Made by a program: the position numbers and the translations under genes. A model generated the notes under the pieces. The model worked only from the letters and a program-made list of their open reading frames with translations. It had not been told where the DNA came from and did not search any database. Shown here in pieces: positions 1 to 11,714 of a stretch of 64,000 bases of DNA (positions within the stretch are counted from its first letter, which is position 1; every line of letters begins with the position of its first letter). This DNA comes from Austropuccinia psidii. Taxonomy: Eukaryota > Basidiomycota > Pucciniomycetes > Pucciniales > Sphaerophragmiaceae. The stretch is from NCBI GenBank assembly GCA_023105745.1, contig JALGQZ010000003.1:76110696-76174695 (forward strand), in the 5' to 3' direction.

Positions 1-600
1 GTATGTAATACACATGCAAATTTCGATATTTCAATTGAATTGAATTGAAAATACTTCAATTCCTCACAACTTCTAAGCTAAACACAACACCTCAATTTCA
101 ACACAAAAAATTGATGGTTAACACCACATGTGGTGTGAATTAAATGAAAGTTTTGAAAATTTTCAACTGTTGTATTGAAAATACTAAAAACTTAATTTAA
201 CCTTATTTAGAGTTGAGTTACAAGAATTTCACCCAGAGGTGACCCCCACTGATTTTTTATGAGGAATCCAATGGTGAAATAATTTTACTATGTTTATTTA
301 TTGGATAAAAAGTTATGATAATTTTTATTTAACTTTTTTCCAAATTTATTTATTTTTTTACAATTTTGTTAAAATTTCATTTTTACTTAATTTTTTCAAG
401 TACAAATGTAATTTTATAATTCCAAAATTTAATGTAATTTTATTTTTAAATTGTAATTAATTTTTTATTTTGAATATAATTTCATAGTTATATCATTATT
501 TTTATTTTAATAATATAAATAAATCTATTTTATTTATATTTATATGTTAATTTTGTATTTGTGGTCTTTTGGGTATATGAAATTACCTCTAAGGCTCACA
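1..600 (-). repeat. LTR-A, partial copy at the left edge
   Basis: This stretch aligns with the right-hand LTR-A (about 13150-13726). Both share the terminal block reading, on the plus strand, a TGTGGTCTTTTGGGTATAT word, then ACCTCTAAGG and a terminal TCACA. On the minus strand the LTR begins TGTGAGCC at 600. Its other end lies left of the window, since the complete copy is about 1.79 kb. It abuts a truncated chromodomain-like coding end at 601 without a polypurine tract, so it may be a later insertion or a deletion junction rather than the proper 3' LTR of element A. Confidence 0.8.
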
Positions 601-1826
601 ACCTAACAAGGTATTCCCTTACTTTCTTGGTTCTTAATTTCCTTTCTTTAAGAACTTTGGTAATTTTCTTAGTACCAGATGTTCTAATAGGAGGTATAAC
701 TTGGGGAATCTCATTCCTCAAGGGAAATTTCTCAGCATCACTAGATTTATATGGATTTATCAAGCTCACTGGAAATGTACCATGCTTGTTGCTAAGTTCT
801 TCAGATAACTCTACTTCAACAGCATTTTCTCCATGGAGGGCCTTAATTACAAAAGGTCCTGCAAAGGAGTCTTTCAGCTTTTTACATCCTTTGATGTTAT
901 TGAAGTTATTGGTGAATACAAGAACTAGATCCCCCACTTTGAAATCTTGATTTGCATGTGATTTATGCCATTTGTCTTTAGCATATGCAAAAGACTCTTC
1001 CATGCACCTTACTGCATGCTTTCTAGCTTTGTCTAGCATTCCTTTGAAGCTAGCAGCTGTGGGATGTACTCCAATTAAATATTTCCTCAAGGAAACTTGG
1101 GGTAATTTTGAGTTCCATCCTTTTTCTAGAATAGCAGGAGTTTGATTAGTACTGGCATGGATTGATGTTTTATATGCTCATTCTAGTGCTGGCAACAGAG
1201 TACACCAATAAGGGTAAATACATCACAATCTTTGAATTCAAGGCCATATGCACAAAATCTTCTCACCATGTCCTCTAAGATTTGGATCATCCTTCCAGCT
1301 AGGCCATTAGTTTTTGGGTGGTAGGCTGTAGAGAAAGACAGTTTAGTGCCAAATAATTGGTGAGGATTTTTCCATAGTGCTGAAGTGAATTTGGGATCCC
1401 TATCACTAAGGATATTTGTAAACATCCCAGTCCATGACACTACTCTATTCAATATCAGAAGAGCTGTATCCATGGCTGTATCATCCTTGTGACATGGTAA
1501 AAAAATTGGAGTTTTACTGAATCTGTCCACAATTGCTAGACAAGCATTATAGCTTCTGTCACCTCCTGGTGGTAGGCCAGTTACCCAATCTATATGGAAA
1601 ATTTCCCAAGGTCTGCTTGGTTCTTGGTTTTTATCATATTTCCAAGTCTCTTGCCAGTGGATTTATTTGCCTTTTGCCATCTGTCACAGGTCTTGCAATA
1701 CTCTGCAACATCTTTCTGCCACATTGGCCACCATATGCAGGTCTTTACTTTCTCTCTTGTTCTGTCTTCAGACAGATGCCCTGAAAAGGGGCTATCATGG
1801 TATTCTTGTAGTACAAGATTGATTAA
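601..1826 (-). pseudogene. Element A integrase and C-terminal region, broken
   Basis: The minus strand encodes the Ty3 integrase core and tail in pieces: 1183-1530 holds the DRFSKTP and SDRDPKF blocks and 601-1090 holds the GDLVLV and FAGPFVIKALHG blocks, ending EYLVR at the LTR junction. In the intact relative B1 the matching region runs on for about 35 more residues. The catalytic glutamate of the D,D-35-E triad is lost: where B1 reads DGLAERM this copy reads NGLAGRM. The TDG before it is also NG-type. The reading frame is lost near 1180 and 1090. The zinc-binding HHCC part lies in the poorly preserved stretch 1531-1826. Not functional. Confidence 0.85.
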
Positions 1827-3821
1827 TTACCTGTCCACAACTGTCATGACACATGTGTGCTTGGCTGTGTGGTAAATTATACCATCCAGTAGGTGAAACC
1901 TTCCTTGTTTATAAGATTTCTTCCATACTTCATCCAAGACATGTATGAGAGAGTTTTCTTTACTGTCTTTGTTAAGTAATTGGAATAAGATGCTACAATT
2001 CTTATCTTGAGTGTAACTATATCTGACTTCTTCAAAGAAGGTGGTGTTCAAGTCTGTAACACTTATTCCTTCTATTGGGACTTGTGGTGAAGCTTCTTCT
2101 GGCACAAAAGCAGGATTATCAATATTATTTGGTAATGGCCATCTGCTTGGTCCATCTGCATTCTTGTGAATATTCCCATCCTTATGAGCAATAGTCATAT
2201 TTCCTCTGTATTCTTGTATGGCTATTTGCCATCTGAGCATATGTCTGTTGGGTGTTTTCATGTTTAAAAGTGATTTGACAGCTGTACAATCTGTTATCAC
2301 CTCAAAAGCACATCCCTCCAAGAAGTAGTTTAATTTTTCCAACGCCCAGACAAGACATAGATATTTCATTTGACCTGCTCCATATCTGGCTTCAGTTGGT
2401 TTGATTTGCCTGGATATGAAACATATGGGTCCTTCTACAGGTTTATCATTTATGATCTGAACTTGGTGAAGTGCAGCACCCACTCCATCTCCTGATGCAT
2501 CAATATACAGCTTAAAAGGTAATTTAAAGTCTGGAATCAGTAAGAGTGGAGCAGTGGTCAAGGCTTCTCTTAGAGACTCAAAAGCTTTGACTCTGTCAAC
2601 AGTCATTTCAAATACTGTGTCCTTGTCCCACAATTTAGAAAGTGGTCTTTCTATGGATGCAAAATCTTTAATTTGTTGCCTGTAATATCCTGCAAACCCT
2701 AAGAATGACTGAATTTCCCTCTTATTCTGAGGCATGGGTTTTAGCAATACTGCTGCAACTTTGTTTTTGTCAATTCCAAGGGACAAACCAGATACAACAT
2801 GTCCTAGTGCCTCAAGTTCTTTAAATCCAAATGGCATTTCTTCAAGGAGATTTTCATGTTTACTGATTGAATTTTTGTCAAATATCTGGAAATTCTGTAC
2901 ATGTGCTCCTCCCAAGCCTTGGAACAGACAATAATGTCATTGATGTAAATGATTAACCATCCCTCTGAGAGTTCTTCAGAGAATATTTAATTCATCATTC
3001 TTTGGAAGTGTGAAGGTGCATTTTTAATACCAAAGGGCATCCTCAAGTATTCATACACTCCACAATTAACAATAATTCTCAAGTATTTTCTTGCTCTTGG
3101 TGTCACCACATTTTTATGGAATCCTTTAAGGGCATCCATAGTGGTTATATACACTTCTTGAGATATTTGAGTCAGGGCAATTTGGATTTTTGGTATTGAG
3201 CATCTATGTGGAACAGTGTATGTGTTCAGAGGTCTAAATTCCCCAACCATTCTTGATTTTCCATTATGCCATGCCGCTATGACTGGTGTAGCTATTTCTA
3301 CTTCTTCATTGTGGCCTACCTTTCTTATTACACCAAGGTCCAGAAGCTCTTTGATATGAATTTCTAGAGCTTCTCTTGATTTTGGACTTGCTTGATATGC
3401 AGGTCTTCTTAGGAGTGGTGGATAGGGTATCTCAATGTTAAGAATGATGTCAACTTCATGACCAATAATTGCTCCCAGATGTTCTTTGTCTGAAGCAAAT
3501 GCTCCTCTGTGGTCATACAAAAGGGAAGAAAGTTCATTTTCTTGCTTATCAGTCAGATGAAGGCTTATTTCAGCCTCATTTACCTGTTCAGACTTGAATT
3601 TCTCTAACTCTAAGTTGACTGGTGATACTTTGTTTACTGTAATTTGTCTTTCAAATGGTAAAAAGGCAAACTTTTGGCGCTTGTTGTCTCCAATATTAAA
3701 GTATCTGTCTTTGTTTTTATGCAAATCTATCCTATACATGATTAAATATTCATTTACCAATATAAAATAGGTACTAGAGCAATTCTCCATAACAACAAAT
3801 TCAACTGCAATGCTCGAATTC
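1827..3821 (-). pseudogene. Element A reverse transcriptase and RNase H, broken
   Basis: Two minus-strand pieces, 2987-3821 (end of the protease region and reverse transcriptase fingers and palm) and 1827-2915 (rest of reverse transcriptase and RNase H), match the polyprotein of B1 in order. Landmarks are [43 protein letters not shown], the RNase H motif [13 protein letters not shown] and [12 protein letters not shown] stop follows FQRMMN near 2987. The catalytic box at about 2933-2947 reads YIND: the first aspartate codon is AAT (minus strand; 2939-2941). A frameshift lies between 2915 and 2935. Known family role: synthesis of element cDNA and removal of RNA; this copy cannot do so. Confidence 0.88.
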
Positions 3822-5257
3822 TGTCAGCCTGTGACTCAAAAGCAGAGCACAAGCATGACAGCCAAAATACCATAAGCCAATGGTATACCCAAGATACCAC
3901 CAAAACATGGAGCTGAGCCAAATCAGCTCAAAAGGTATCAAAGGAAATAGGAAACTCACCTCTTTCTGAAAACATAAGTCCCATCACCATAGGACAAGAA
4001 ATAACAAAGTTATTCCTGCTTAAAGTTATTGCTGAGCATAAACCTTAATTTTCACCTCTCATCTAAAATCTAGAAGGAGAGGCTTAACCCCATCAAATGG
4101 GTATTCAAAATGAGGCTCTACGTCAGGGCTATCCAATGGTCCCAGCCAAACTGAGCTAGCACCAGTATTACTTGAGTTATGGTCAAATTCAGGCTAAATA
4201 AGGGTGAACAAAACATTCACCTCCCATCTAACTTCTACAGTTTTAGTGTTGGATACTTGAAGTGGTGTATTTTTGGAAAGGGAACAATCAGGGCTATCTA
4301 ATGGTGCCATCCACTTCTTCATATCTCACCTATAACAAAAGTTATGAGGCAAACAAGCTCAATACAGCTTTTTGTCCAAACCACGCCTATGTACAAAAGC
4401 CTTGTACATGGGATAACTTTGTCACATTTAATGATAACCATACCAAATTGGGTACCATTGTGTAGAGCTCATACAGGGCTATTCAAGAGCCAACTTTGAG
4501 CATGATATCTCAAAAACTGACAGATTTATGGCCATTTTAAGGTTATAATCCCACAGTATGGCCAGTACAACTGTATTATGACAGGATACAGCTGTACTCT
4601 GATTATGAGCTGTTAAATGGACAAAGAAGCATGTTAATACTTCAATAACTCATAAGTCATTCAATACTGGGGTCCCATACAGTTTCTGTACAGCATTCTA
4701 CGCGTCATACACGTCAGAATCAGGCTGTGAGGTCCCCAGATGAAAGTTTTCACCCTGTATTGGTGAAACCTGCCCAGATGTGGTTTCAAAACCACATCTG
4801 GGCCCAATACAGGGTATACAGACTGTTTGCAAACCACAAGTCAGTCCTAGAGAGTGAAAAATCTTCACTTCCTCTACATGGAAAGGTCTAGCACCCTTTC
4901 CACCCCATTTCAGGATAAAAAGGAGGCTTTTCACAGCCAGAATTGTCTCCTCATCCTGCTCTTGAATACCCTACGTAGTAAACTGTCAAAAACAGTTTCA
5001 CTCTTGGGTAATAAACAGGTATACTCTTAAATAAAAGTATTGTAGTCTTTATTATTCTAACCCAACAGGTAAAGATGCACCCAGGGCTTTCAACAGCGCT
5101 CACCATCACTATATTCATTATAGTAAAGCCCTTTTCATTTTGATTCAATCCATCTTGCACCCTTATAAAACATTTTTAAACTATTTTCCACGTGTCACAG
5201 TCATAGTTCTAGTTGTAAATAGCTTTATTACCACTTCAACATAGACTCATCCTGACA
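3822..5257 (+). repeat. Solo LTR-G inside element A, 5-bp TSD AATTC
   Basis: A 1436-bp stretch starting TGTCAGCCTG and ending CCTGACA is flanked by AATTC on both sides (3817-3821 and 5258-5262). It aligns along its length with the 5' LTR of element G at 16988-18426 (1439 bp). It splits the protease-to-RT segment of element A between a protease piece ending FPHINGN and a piece beginning VEFVVMENC. No internal region is present, so it is a solo LTR left by LTR-LTR recombination. A TATA-like GATAAAAAGG lies near 4913, downstream of a long inverted repeat. Confidence 0.93.
4752..4815 (+). promoter_or_regulatory. Long inverted repeat (hairpin) in LTR-G
   Basis: Outer arms 4752-4763 and 4804-4815 are perfect 12-bp complements; inner arms 4772-4786 (GCCCAGATGTGGTTT) and 4789-4803 are perfect 15-bp complements around a 2-nt loop. 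An 8-nt bulge (4764-4771) separates the arms on the left side. The second LTR-G keeps it at 17919-17982 with only two arm mismatches in the inner and outer stems on the right side. It is about 100 bp upstream of a TATA-like motif, so it may be an upstream promoter element; its function is unknown. Confidence 0.85.
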
Positions 5258-6081
5258 AATTCCCATTTATGTGTGGGAATATGACATTGGTCTCAAAGAT
5301 TCCTGATGCTTTCATTGAATTACTTGCACTGTTGAATTTTATACCATCAATTGGTAACAATTGGTCTTCAAAATTTGGTACACAAGTCTTAAGAAAGGAT
5401 TTTCCAACACAAGAGCAGACGGCTCCTGGGTCAAGCAAGAGTTTGGTGGGCTTGTTGTAAATCACCACTTCTGTTATACAGGAGTTACCAGCTGTATAAC
5501 CTTTTCCCCGGTTTGGTTTGTTTTCATAAGTTGTTCATATTGAGCTTTTGATGAAGCAAGTTTACCATTGCACAACTGTGGCAAGTGGGAATAAGATTCC
5601 ATGATGTCAAAAGTGGCATTGATATTTTCTATATCTTTTGAAGATTCTGAAAATATTGATGACTTATCATCTGAATTGTCTTCAATTATGTCATCTTTTT
5701 CAACATCAGGTTCCTTTTCAATATCAATTTCATTGATTTTTCCCTTCTTTGGACATGTATTGGCTAAATGGGTGGTACTTTGGAAAATATGGCACTTTAT
5801 GACTGTACCTACAGCTTTATACTTAATACTGTTAGAATTTTCTTTGGGGTTTTTGTCCACAGAATCTTTCCAAGGTATATTAAACCTTGTTTTGAGATTC
5901 ATCCTACTAGAACAAATTTTGGTTCTGGTGGTTACGTTTTCTAATATATTGATAATATCCTCTGCTGAAGATTGCTCAGTAGTCCTGCTTTTTATAGCAT
6001 GCTCTAAGTCACCTCCACATTGTCTTAGAATTGTTCTATGGATCATAAATTCTGACATTTCAGGATATAATGCTGTTAATC
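5258..6081 (-). pseudogene. Element A protease and gag C-terminal half, broken
   Basis: Minus strand. The piece 5474-6081 continues gag (TALYPEM, LRQCGGDLEHAIKS, TTRTKI, then the nucleocapsid knuckle), and 5258-5470 is the start of the aspartic protease. The zinc knuckle of relatives ([14 protein letters not shown]) reads here CHIFQSTTHLANTC, so the second cysteine is Phe. The protease catalytic DTG reads DPG in LLLDPGAVCSCVG. The gag reading frame joins exactly to the piece at 9690 once the solo LTR-B and one TAATC copy are removed. A stop and shift near 5470 separate gag from protease. Confidence 0.85.
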
Positions 6082-9000
6082 TGTAAGATGTGACTATGAA
6101 ACTGTGTCACAACCACGAGTTTTGGCCCTCCTCGTTGATGGCTGCGGCAATCCAACCTGGAGCCAAGATGGGGCCAATTGGTCACGTCATGTCCCTTATG
6201 GTCAATTGGCCCCATTGGGTGTTTTATGGTCTTTACGCCATAGCCCCTCTCAACCATCATTTATGACCTCAGGCCATATCCTGCCATCATTGGCCTTCTT
6301 GGCCAATTTCCACCTCACCAATCCCCAGGCCTTCATCTTTTATTTTGGGCCTGGGGCGTCCTTTTATCTTCCAGGGGGTTCTGGACCCCCTAGCCATCAT
6401 CATTGGCCCCGGCCAACCCCTTTTCATTATGGGGGTTTTGGCCTAAATGGCCTTTTTGGGCCATTTAGGCCCCCTACGGCTTCTACGGTCCGCGGTCCGT
6501 AGGCCAATTAGGCCCCTTTTGGCCTAATCCAATGAGGCCAAAAGGGGCCAAAGGCGCCAGCCACCTAGGCCCCAAGGCCAGGTGGGTCCCAAACCACAAT
6601 TGGGCCCACCTGAGCCAATTTTGGCCATGATTTCCTTGGACCCAAAAATGACCAAATCCCTCTTGGACACCCTTTTGGCCATAAATCCCGTAGGACCCAA
6701 TTTTTGGCCATGGACCACCATGGCCTCTGGCAACCACCAGAGGCCACCAGATCAGCTCAGCAATCCTTCCCCTCAACTTAAGGGGAATTCTTTCCTTTCC
6801 TTCATGCACTCCGTACTCAAGACTGCAGGTGTGGTGCATATATGGTATTATATACCATTATGCACCATTTCTACTCAGCAATCCAATGGTGACGTTTTCA
6901 GGACCCAATTACACCTTTCCTTTTCAAGGTCCATAATTCCAACGCCCATTTCGAAGGAGGACTTTTCAGCTCATCAGTCTGGCAATCCATGGCGGCAATT
7001 CAGAAGATCATTCAAGGATCCCAACCACCTGTATCTGCAGGAGTTGGGTTGGTACAATTCATTCAGGATTATTCTAAGGTCAATTCTCAAGAGGTATTAC
7101 ATCATTTAAATCAGTTGTCAAGACATCAAGTATTCAATACTCCTTGGACAACCCAATTCATCCGTACAGGCCTTATTCAATCAACCTGTATGGCCTTGCC
7201 CCAATTGGGCCATTTCCTATTCCACTGTGTGAATTCCATCACACAGTTCAAATTTCAAGATGGCCAGAACTGTATTTCCCGAGTCGGACAATACAATCAT
7301 TGATCCACCTTCCAGGATCAATCTTTCAGCTTTTCACATATACCGGCCACCTTTCATCACCTGGGGACCTTTTCCCCAGTTAATTAATATATTGGATTTA
7401 TTTTTATCCTTATTTTCTTTTACATTATTAAAGTTAGTACTGATAATCTTAAGTCAGTCATTAGCACCTTTTTCTCTTTCTTTCTTCACCTGTCAGTGGA
7501 TATTGGTGGTCATATCCTTTACTAATTCCATTGTTCTTTCTGGCAGGTTGAAACAGTGAATTGAGGATTCACTTGGTTGGCTTCTTGGCTTTGGCTTCCT
7601 TTTATTTTGGCCTCTGGCTTCATTCTTCTTATTCTTTGTTATCTTTGGCATATTTGTCCTCTCCCTATTTCCTGCTTAAGAAATATATTCCATAGTATTT
7701 CTCATCATCTTTTGGAGCCCTCCAAGTGAGCTATTGATTCCTGAGTGCCAGGCCCTCTTGCTTCCATAAGAGCCCCTGTGAGAAACTGATGATAATATTA
7801 CTATTAATCAACAGTACTATGTCTGTTCTTATGAAATATAATAATAAAAAAATTATTATAACCACAATTAAATAATTATAAAATTATTTCTTTCACGTGT
7901 TATAAACTACTAGTGATTATAACAGTGAGCAGTAATTGTCTACAAGAATCAATTACAAGAATAATTTAATAATAAAAAGTTCTTTTATTAAAATAATAGA
8001 ATTATTTTAATATATAATTATCTTTTACAAGAATAATTATAAAGATAATTCTTGAAGAAAACTATTACTAGAGAAAAACTTTAAGAATTAAAGATAAATG
8101 ACTCACTAATACTCCAAAGAACTTATTGATAGATAAAAGTAGAGAAATTTGACGTGGAATTGTGGATTTAAGGGATCAAAAGGATTTATGACAGTATTAC
8201 AACAATATATAGTTGGATTATATGATTTCACGTCTTTCGGGTTGATTTTGAAAGATTTAAAACACTTAAGAATAGCTTATAACTAATACTTACTTGTTGG
8301 TAATAATGATTTAATAAATTGATAAGATGATTATACAGAAAAAACAGCAAGGAGAGGCTTCTTTTAAGTCAACAACAGCTCACAGAGGCGTGCCATGGAG
8401 CAAACTGAAAAACCAGTGAGTGAGAAAACAATAAACCTTTTTGGATTAATGATTGCATCATCTGTTGTCACGTAAGATTATCATAATTACTTAATTGATG
8501 CTTTTACGTGACTACCAACCCCAATATGGTCAAGAATAAAAGGAGTAACATCTGTAAATGTTCTTTTATTCCAAAATAATAGTTGATTTCCCAAATTTAT
8601 TGATGTTATTGCCAATTTCATCACAGGTTTTAATTACTGTGAATTTTTGAAGATTCAGTGTTTCACGTAGAATAGTCAAAAATGGACTATAAGTAAAACT
8701 GTTAATTTTACTAGTAAAACTGTAATTCTTTTTGGTAGTACCATAGATAATACAGTTCTCTATTGGTCCTGAAAGTTTAAGAAAGATTAATTAAGAATTG
8801 TATTTTTAATGAATTCTTGAAGTCTTTGCCTCATTTCTACGTAGAATTGCAAATAGCAGTATTTTGCTGGTTGCTATGAGGTAAATCAATGAATATGGGT
8901 CCCAAAAGGGTTTTAATTACTCTTTTAGGGTCTAGTAATGGAAAGTCATCAAGAATTGACGTGGTTACAGGAGTCTAAGTAGCTCATTACCTCCTTGGCA

Positions 9001-9689
9001 CGTCAAAATAGCAGGTTATTTGCTATTTTCTTATGATTACAGTAGGTGTAACTTGGTAACCAAGTTCCCAAAGAGTTTTAGTTTACCAATTGGGCCAAGA
9101 TAAGCCATGGATCCATTCTCTGGAGCTATCCATGCCTCTGAGGCCTCAGAAGTTGGGTACCCTGGCTCTCTTTGATGTCTTTTGTCCCCCTTGCCTAATT
9201 TTTACGTCAAAATAGTAATTTAAGCTTAAAGTGAGATATCCACTATGGGTGTACCAAAAGTCCATGTAAGAATACCATGATATTAAGTGCTCAAAACATG
9301 CATAAAACTATTCTTAGTGTATATGTAACATGGGATTTCTCACTTTCCCATTATTTTGGCTTAAAATCAAGAAAAACAAAAGTTTTCACGGATCTTTTAT
9401 TTGGTATTAATGATGTGGTATTGAAGTATTTTCCATTTTACCACCTCAAATACTTAAATTGAGCTTATTCACTCTATGGGGCTACCCTAGGTGAATTTTT
9501 GTGTAGAATCCAAATCTGGTCTTAAATCCATGGATTTACTTACTCAATAAAAAGTTATTCATCTTTTCTGAAATTGAAAATGATGAATTTTGGATATATG
9601 CATGACTTATGAGTTATGCATAATTCAAAATTTCTTTTTAAGATAATTGTGGCCTGTTTGGGTATGTAAAATATACCTCAAGGCTCACA
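6082..9689 (-). repeat. Solo LTR-B4 in element A gag, TSD TAATC, carrying a nested F-like LTR
   Basis: Starts TGTAAGATGTGACTATGAAACT at 6082 and ends CTCAAGGCTCACA at 9689, matching the B1 LTRs in the same orientation. TAATC flanks it at 6077-6081 and 9690-9694. It interrupts element A gag between DRL and TALYPEM. Without the nested insertion (6105-7783) and one AACTG copy it is 1924 bp, against 1922 bp for each B1 LTR. The body contains the palindrome TTCTACGTAGAA typical of this LTR. No protein-coding gene is supported inside it. Confidence 0.95.
6105..7783 (+). mobile_element. F-related long LTR (probably solo), TSD AACTG
   Basis: The insertion begins TGTCACAACCACGAG at 6105 and ends GCCCCTGTGAGA at 7783, flanked by AACTG (6100-6104, 7784-7788). 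Roughly its last 760 bp align with the 759-bp LTR of element F: shared words are CACATATACC, CCCCAGTTAATTAAT and GAGTGCCAGGCCCTCTT. About 0.9 kb in front of this is GC-rich for this genome, full of GGCC words, and includes CGGTCCGCGGTCCG at 6486-6499, a motif also found inside element F at 32184-32227. The terminal CA expected of the LTR is GA here. Open frames in the GC-rich part look like composition artefacts. Confidence 0.8.
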
Positions 9690-11466
9690 TAATCTGTCTT
9701 TTTGTTGGCAAAACCATGGTAAAGCTTTGTCTTTATCATTATTAAATTTGCCAGATTCAAACGCTGTTTCAACTTTAAACCTCCAAGCATCATTTCCCCA
9801 TTTGTTGAAGATTTGGGTTTTCCACCAAGTCCAACTCTGGTGCCCATGTGCTTGTCTTATTTTGATGTACCATCTGTGAGCTGATTTGGTAAACAAGGTT
9901 ATAAATCTGGCTGTTGCCAATCTGTCTGGTTATTCAAAATCCTCTTTGATCATGTCAATACTTCTAATGAATTCCATATGGTCATACTCTCCTTCACGGC
10001 TGAAGTGAGGCAATTCTTTAGGGTTTTGGAACTTCTTTCAAAAGTGCTTGGCCCATTGATGGTTCTAAGTTATGAAAAGAAGTAGAAAATTCATTTTTTA
10101 ACTGTGAATTTTCAATATCCAATACTTGTGGATTGGGAGTTCTTGCATCTTCATTTTGATTCAGAGGTGTAGACATTCTTGGTAAAGTGTTTAGCAGTTG
10201 TTCGATATCATTCATTTTACTGTTATTACACCTTTGTGAATTTCTTAACTCATGTTGTAAGCTTTGTATAGAGTCTATGATATTTTTTTTATGATCATCC
10301 TCTTTATATGTAAGCTCATTCCATAATTCTGTTTGTTGAGTATTATCAGATATAACTTCATTTAACTTTGTTGTTAATTTTGATATTTCCCCTCTTGAGG
10401 TATCAAAATGCTTTTTCAGGGCAGCTATATTTGTTTTTACTTCAGCAAATGATTTTGAAATATCATCAAGAGCTTTTTTATTATCTTCTTTGATAGTGCT
10501 TATGAATTGTTTTATTTTTGTTTCAATTATGTCATCAGTATTAAATTTAGAATATTTGTCTGTTAATTCTTTAATAATGGCAGATTGTTCATTCATCTCA
10601 ATGCCAAAAGAATTATCATTATTGGAAGTTTTGATTGTTCTTAAAACTCTTTCAAAGCATTTAAGCATATCATTTATTTGGCTCAGACTCAAGTTATTTG
10701 TTTTAAGATTGTCACAAATTGATGTATTTTTATCAGAAAGATGACTTTTTACATCAGAAATAGCTTTATACAACTCTGCAATACAATCAAAAGTATCAGA
10801 AATCATTTTTGATATTTTAATCTGGCTTCCTCCTTCTTTTGTAATTCCATCATGGTCCTGGCCATCTGAAATACATTTTCCATGGCATCCTGTTGAATCT
10901 TTGGGATTCTGTAGCCCTGGCTGTAAGGTTTTGGGGCTGGTGCCTTCCCTTTGGCCTTGTTTGGAGTTTGTGGCTTCTTTTTCACGTTGGAATTGCTGGT
11001 GCTGGCCACTGGGGCTGTTTTTGGCACTGGTTTGGGTGGTGGAGGGTTGTTTTTCCTCCATTCTAGTGTCAAAAGCATCATGTTTTTCTTGTCCATCATT
11101 GGATGCCATCCATTGAGAAATTTGCAAGTATTGGGATGGCCCAGGAATTTTCTCACTGTCAGGTAAGAATTCATGCAATTCTTCCACAGGTCTGCAGGGA
11201 TCTGGTACTCCTTGAACTGAAGGGCATTGTTTTATGAACTGTGGCTGGCTTTGTATATGTCTACTGGGGCTTGTTGTGGCGGTGTCAGCTCTTTTTGAAG
11301 GTAAAATGGCATTGTCAGCTTCAGAATGACCCATTTTAGTTGTTTGGAAGTCATCAACTGACCCTTTTCCTTCTGTACCTGATTGGCCTCTGCCATAATC
11401 ACGTCTATTACCTTTCTGGGAGCTGCTTGAGGGGTTATAGCTGGCTCCTTATCTGATTGCAGGCAT
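9690..11466 (-). pseudogene. Element A gag N-terminal part, broken
   Basis: Minus strand. The likely start is the ATG at 11464-11466, giving MPAIR then a stop, then GASYNPSSS; this lines up with the B start ([11 protein letters not shown]) and the E start (MTTRRGSQYS), so codon 6 is a nonsense change. The frame stays open from there to 10018 (with ATG at 11334), ending KEVPKP. The capsid-like part follows at 9690-10017 (EGEYDHMEFIRSIDM, TKSAHRWY, WTWWKTQI, DAWRFKVETAFES, up to KDRL) with a stop in DFE*PDRL and a shift near 10018. Residues from about 10800 down to 10200 are rich in heptad-like Lys/Asn/Ser sequence, a probable coiled coil. Confidence 0.82.
10803..11275 (-). pseudogene. Element A copy of the gag-overlapping +1 reading frame
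   Basis: In the frame +1 to gag, the minus strand encodes a protein that aligns without gaps to the overlapping frames of B and E. VDIYKASHSS (stop) is followed by FKEYQIPADLW, then MNSYLTVRKFLGH from the ATG at 11174, then TAPVASTS, a Lys/Pro-rich stretch, and YSQGYRIPKIQ with VFQMARTMMEL before the stop at 10803. The stop falls at a position that is Trp in B and Tyr in E, so it is probably decay. I do not recognise the protein; see the entries for B1, B2, E and G. Confidence 0.65.
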
Positions 11467-11484
11467 AATTATGGTTAAAAAGGC

Positions 11485-11714
11485 TTAAAATAGTAATTTT
11501 ACTTCAAAAAACGTACTATTGGCTACATATTTGGCTTTCTGAAGACTATTACTTATTTCCAAGTTGACTAATTCAGAAGAAATTGTCTCTGGTTGAATAT
11601 TCTGAGTCACAATAATAGTACTATTATGATCAGACTTAACAGTCCCGGCAGGAATAATGCTGGTTACTGTTGAGGCTGTTTCAATGTTTTCTTGTCTTAC
11701 CACGTTGTCAGACA
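11485..11714 (-). other. Putative leader exon of element A
   Basis: On the minus strand an open frame begins directly after a splice-acceptor-like ATTTTAG, reading (G)TGTCTGACAACGTGG, that is V-S-D-N-V. It runs to about 11485. The other three related families have an open frame at the same place after AG|TG. A donor at the 3' end is not clear in this copy. The product is Ser/Thr/Val-rich with no recognisable domain. Whether it is joined to gag or to the overlapping frame cannot be told. Confidence 0.45.

Noticed and set aside
5601..6086. 161-codon plus-strand frame over element A gag
   Set aside because: Antisense shadow of gag with no start context or family match.
6104..7559. Several overlapping open frames on both strands in the GC-rich part of the F-like LTR
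   Set aside because: They overlap in many frames, are full of GGCC-derived Pro/Gly/Trp runs, and lie within an LTR bounded by a TSD; composition explains them.
9277..9462. Short open frame in LTR-B4 that recurs at 50411-50596
   Set aside because: It recurs only because the LTR is repeated; the other LTR-B copies do not keep it as one clean frame, and it has no protein features.
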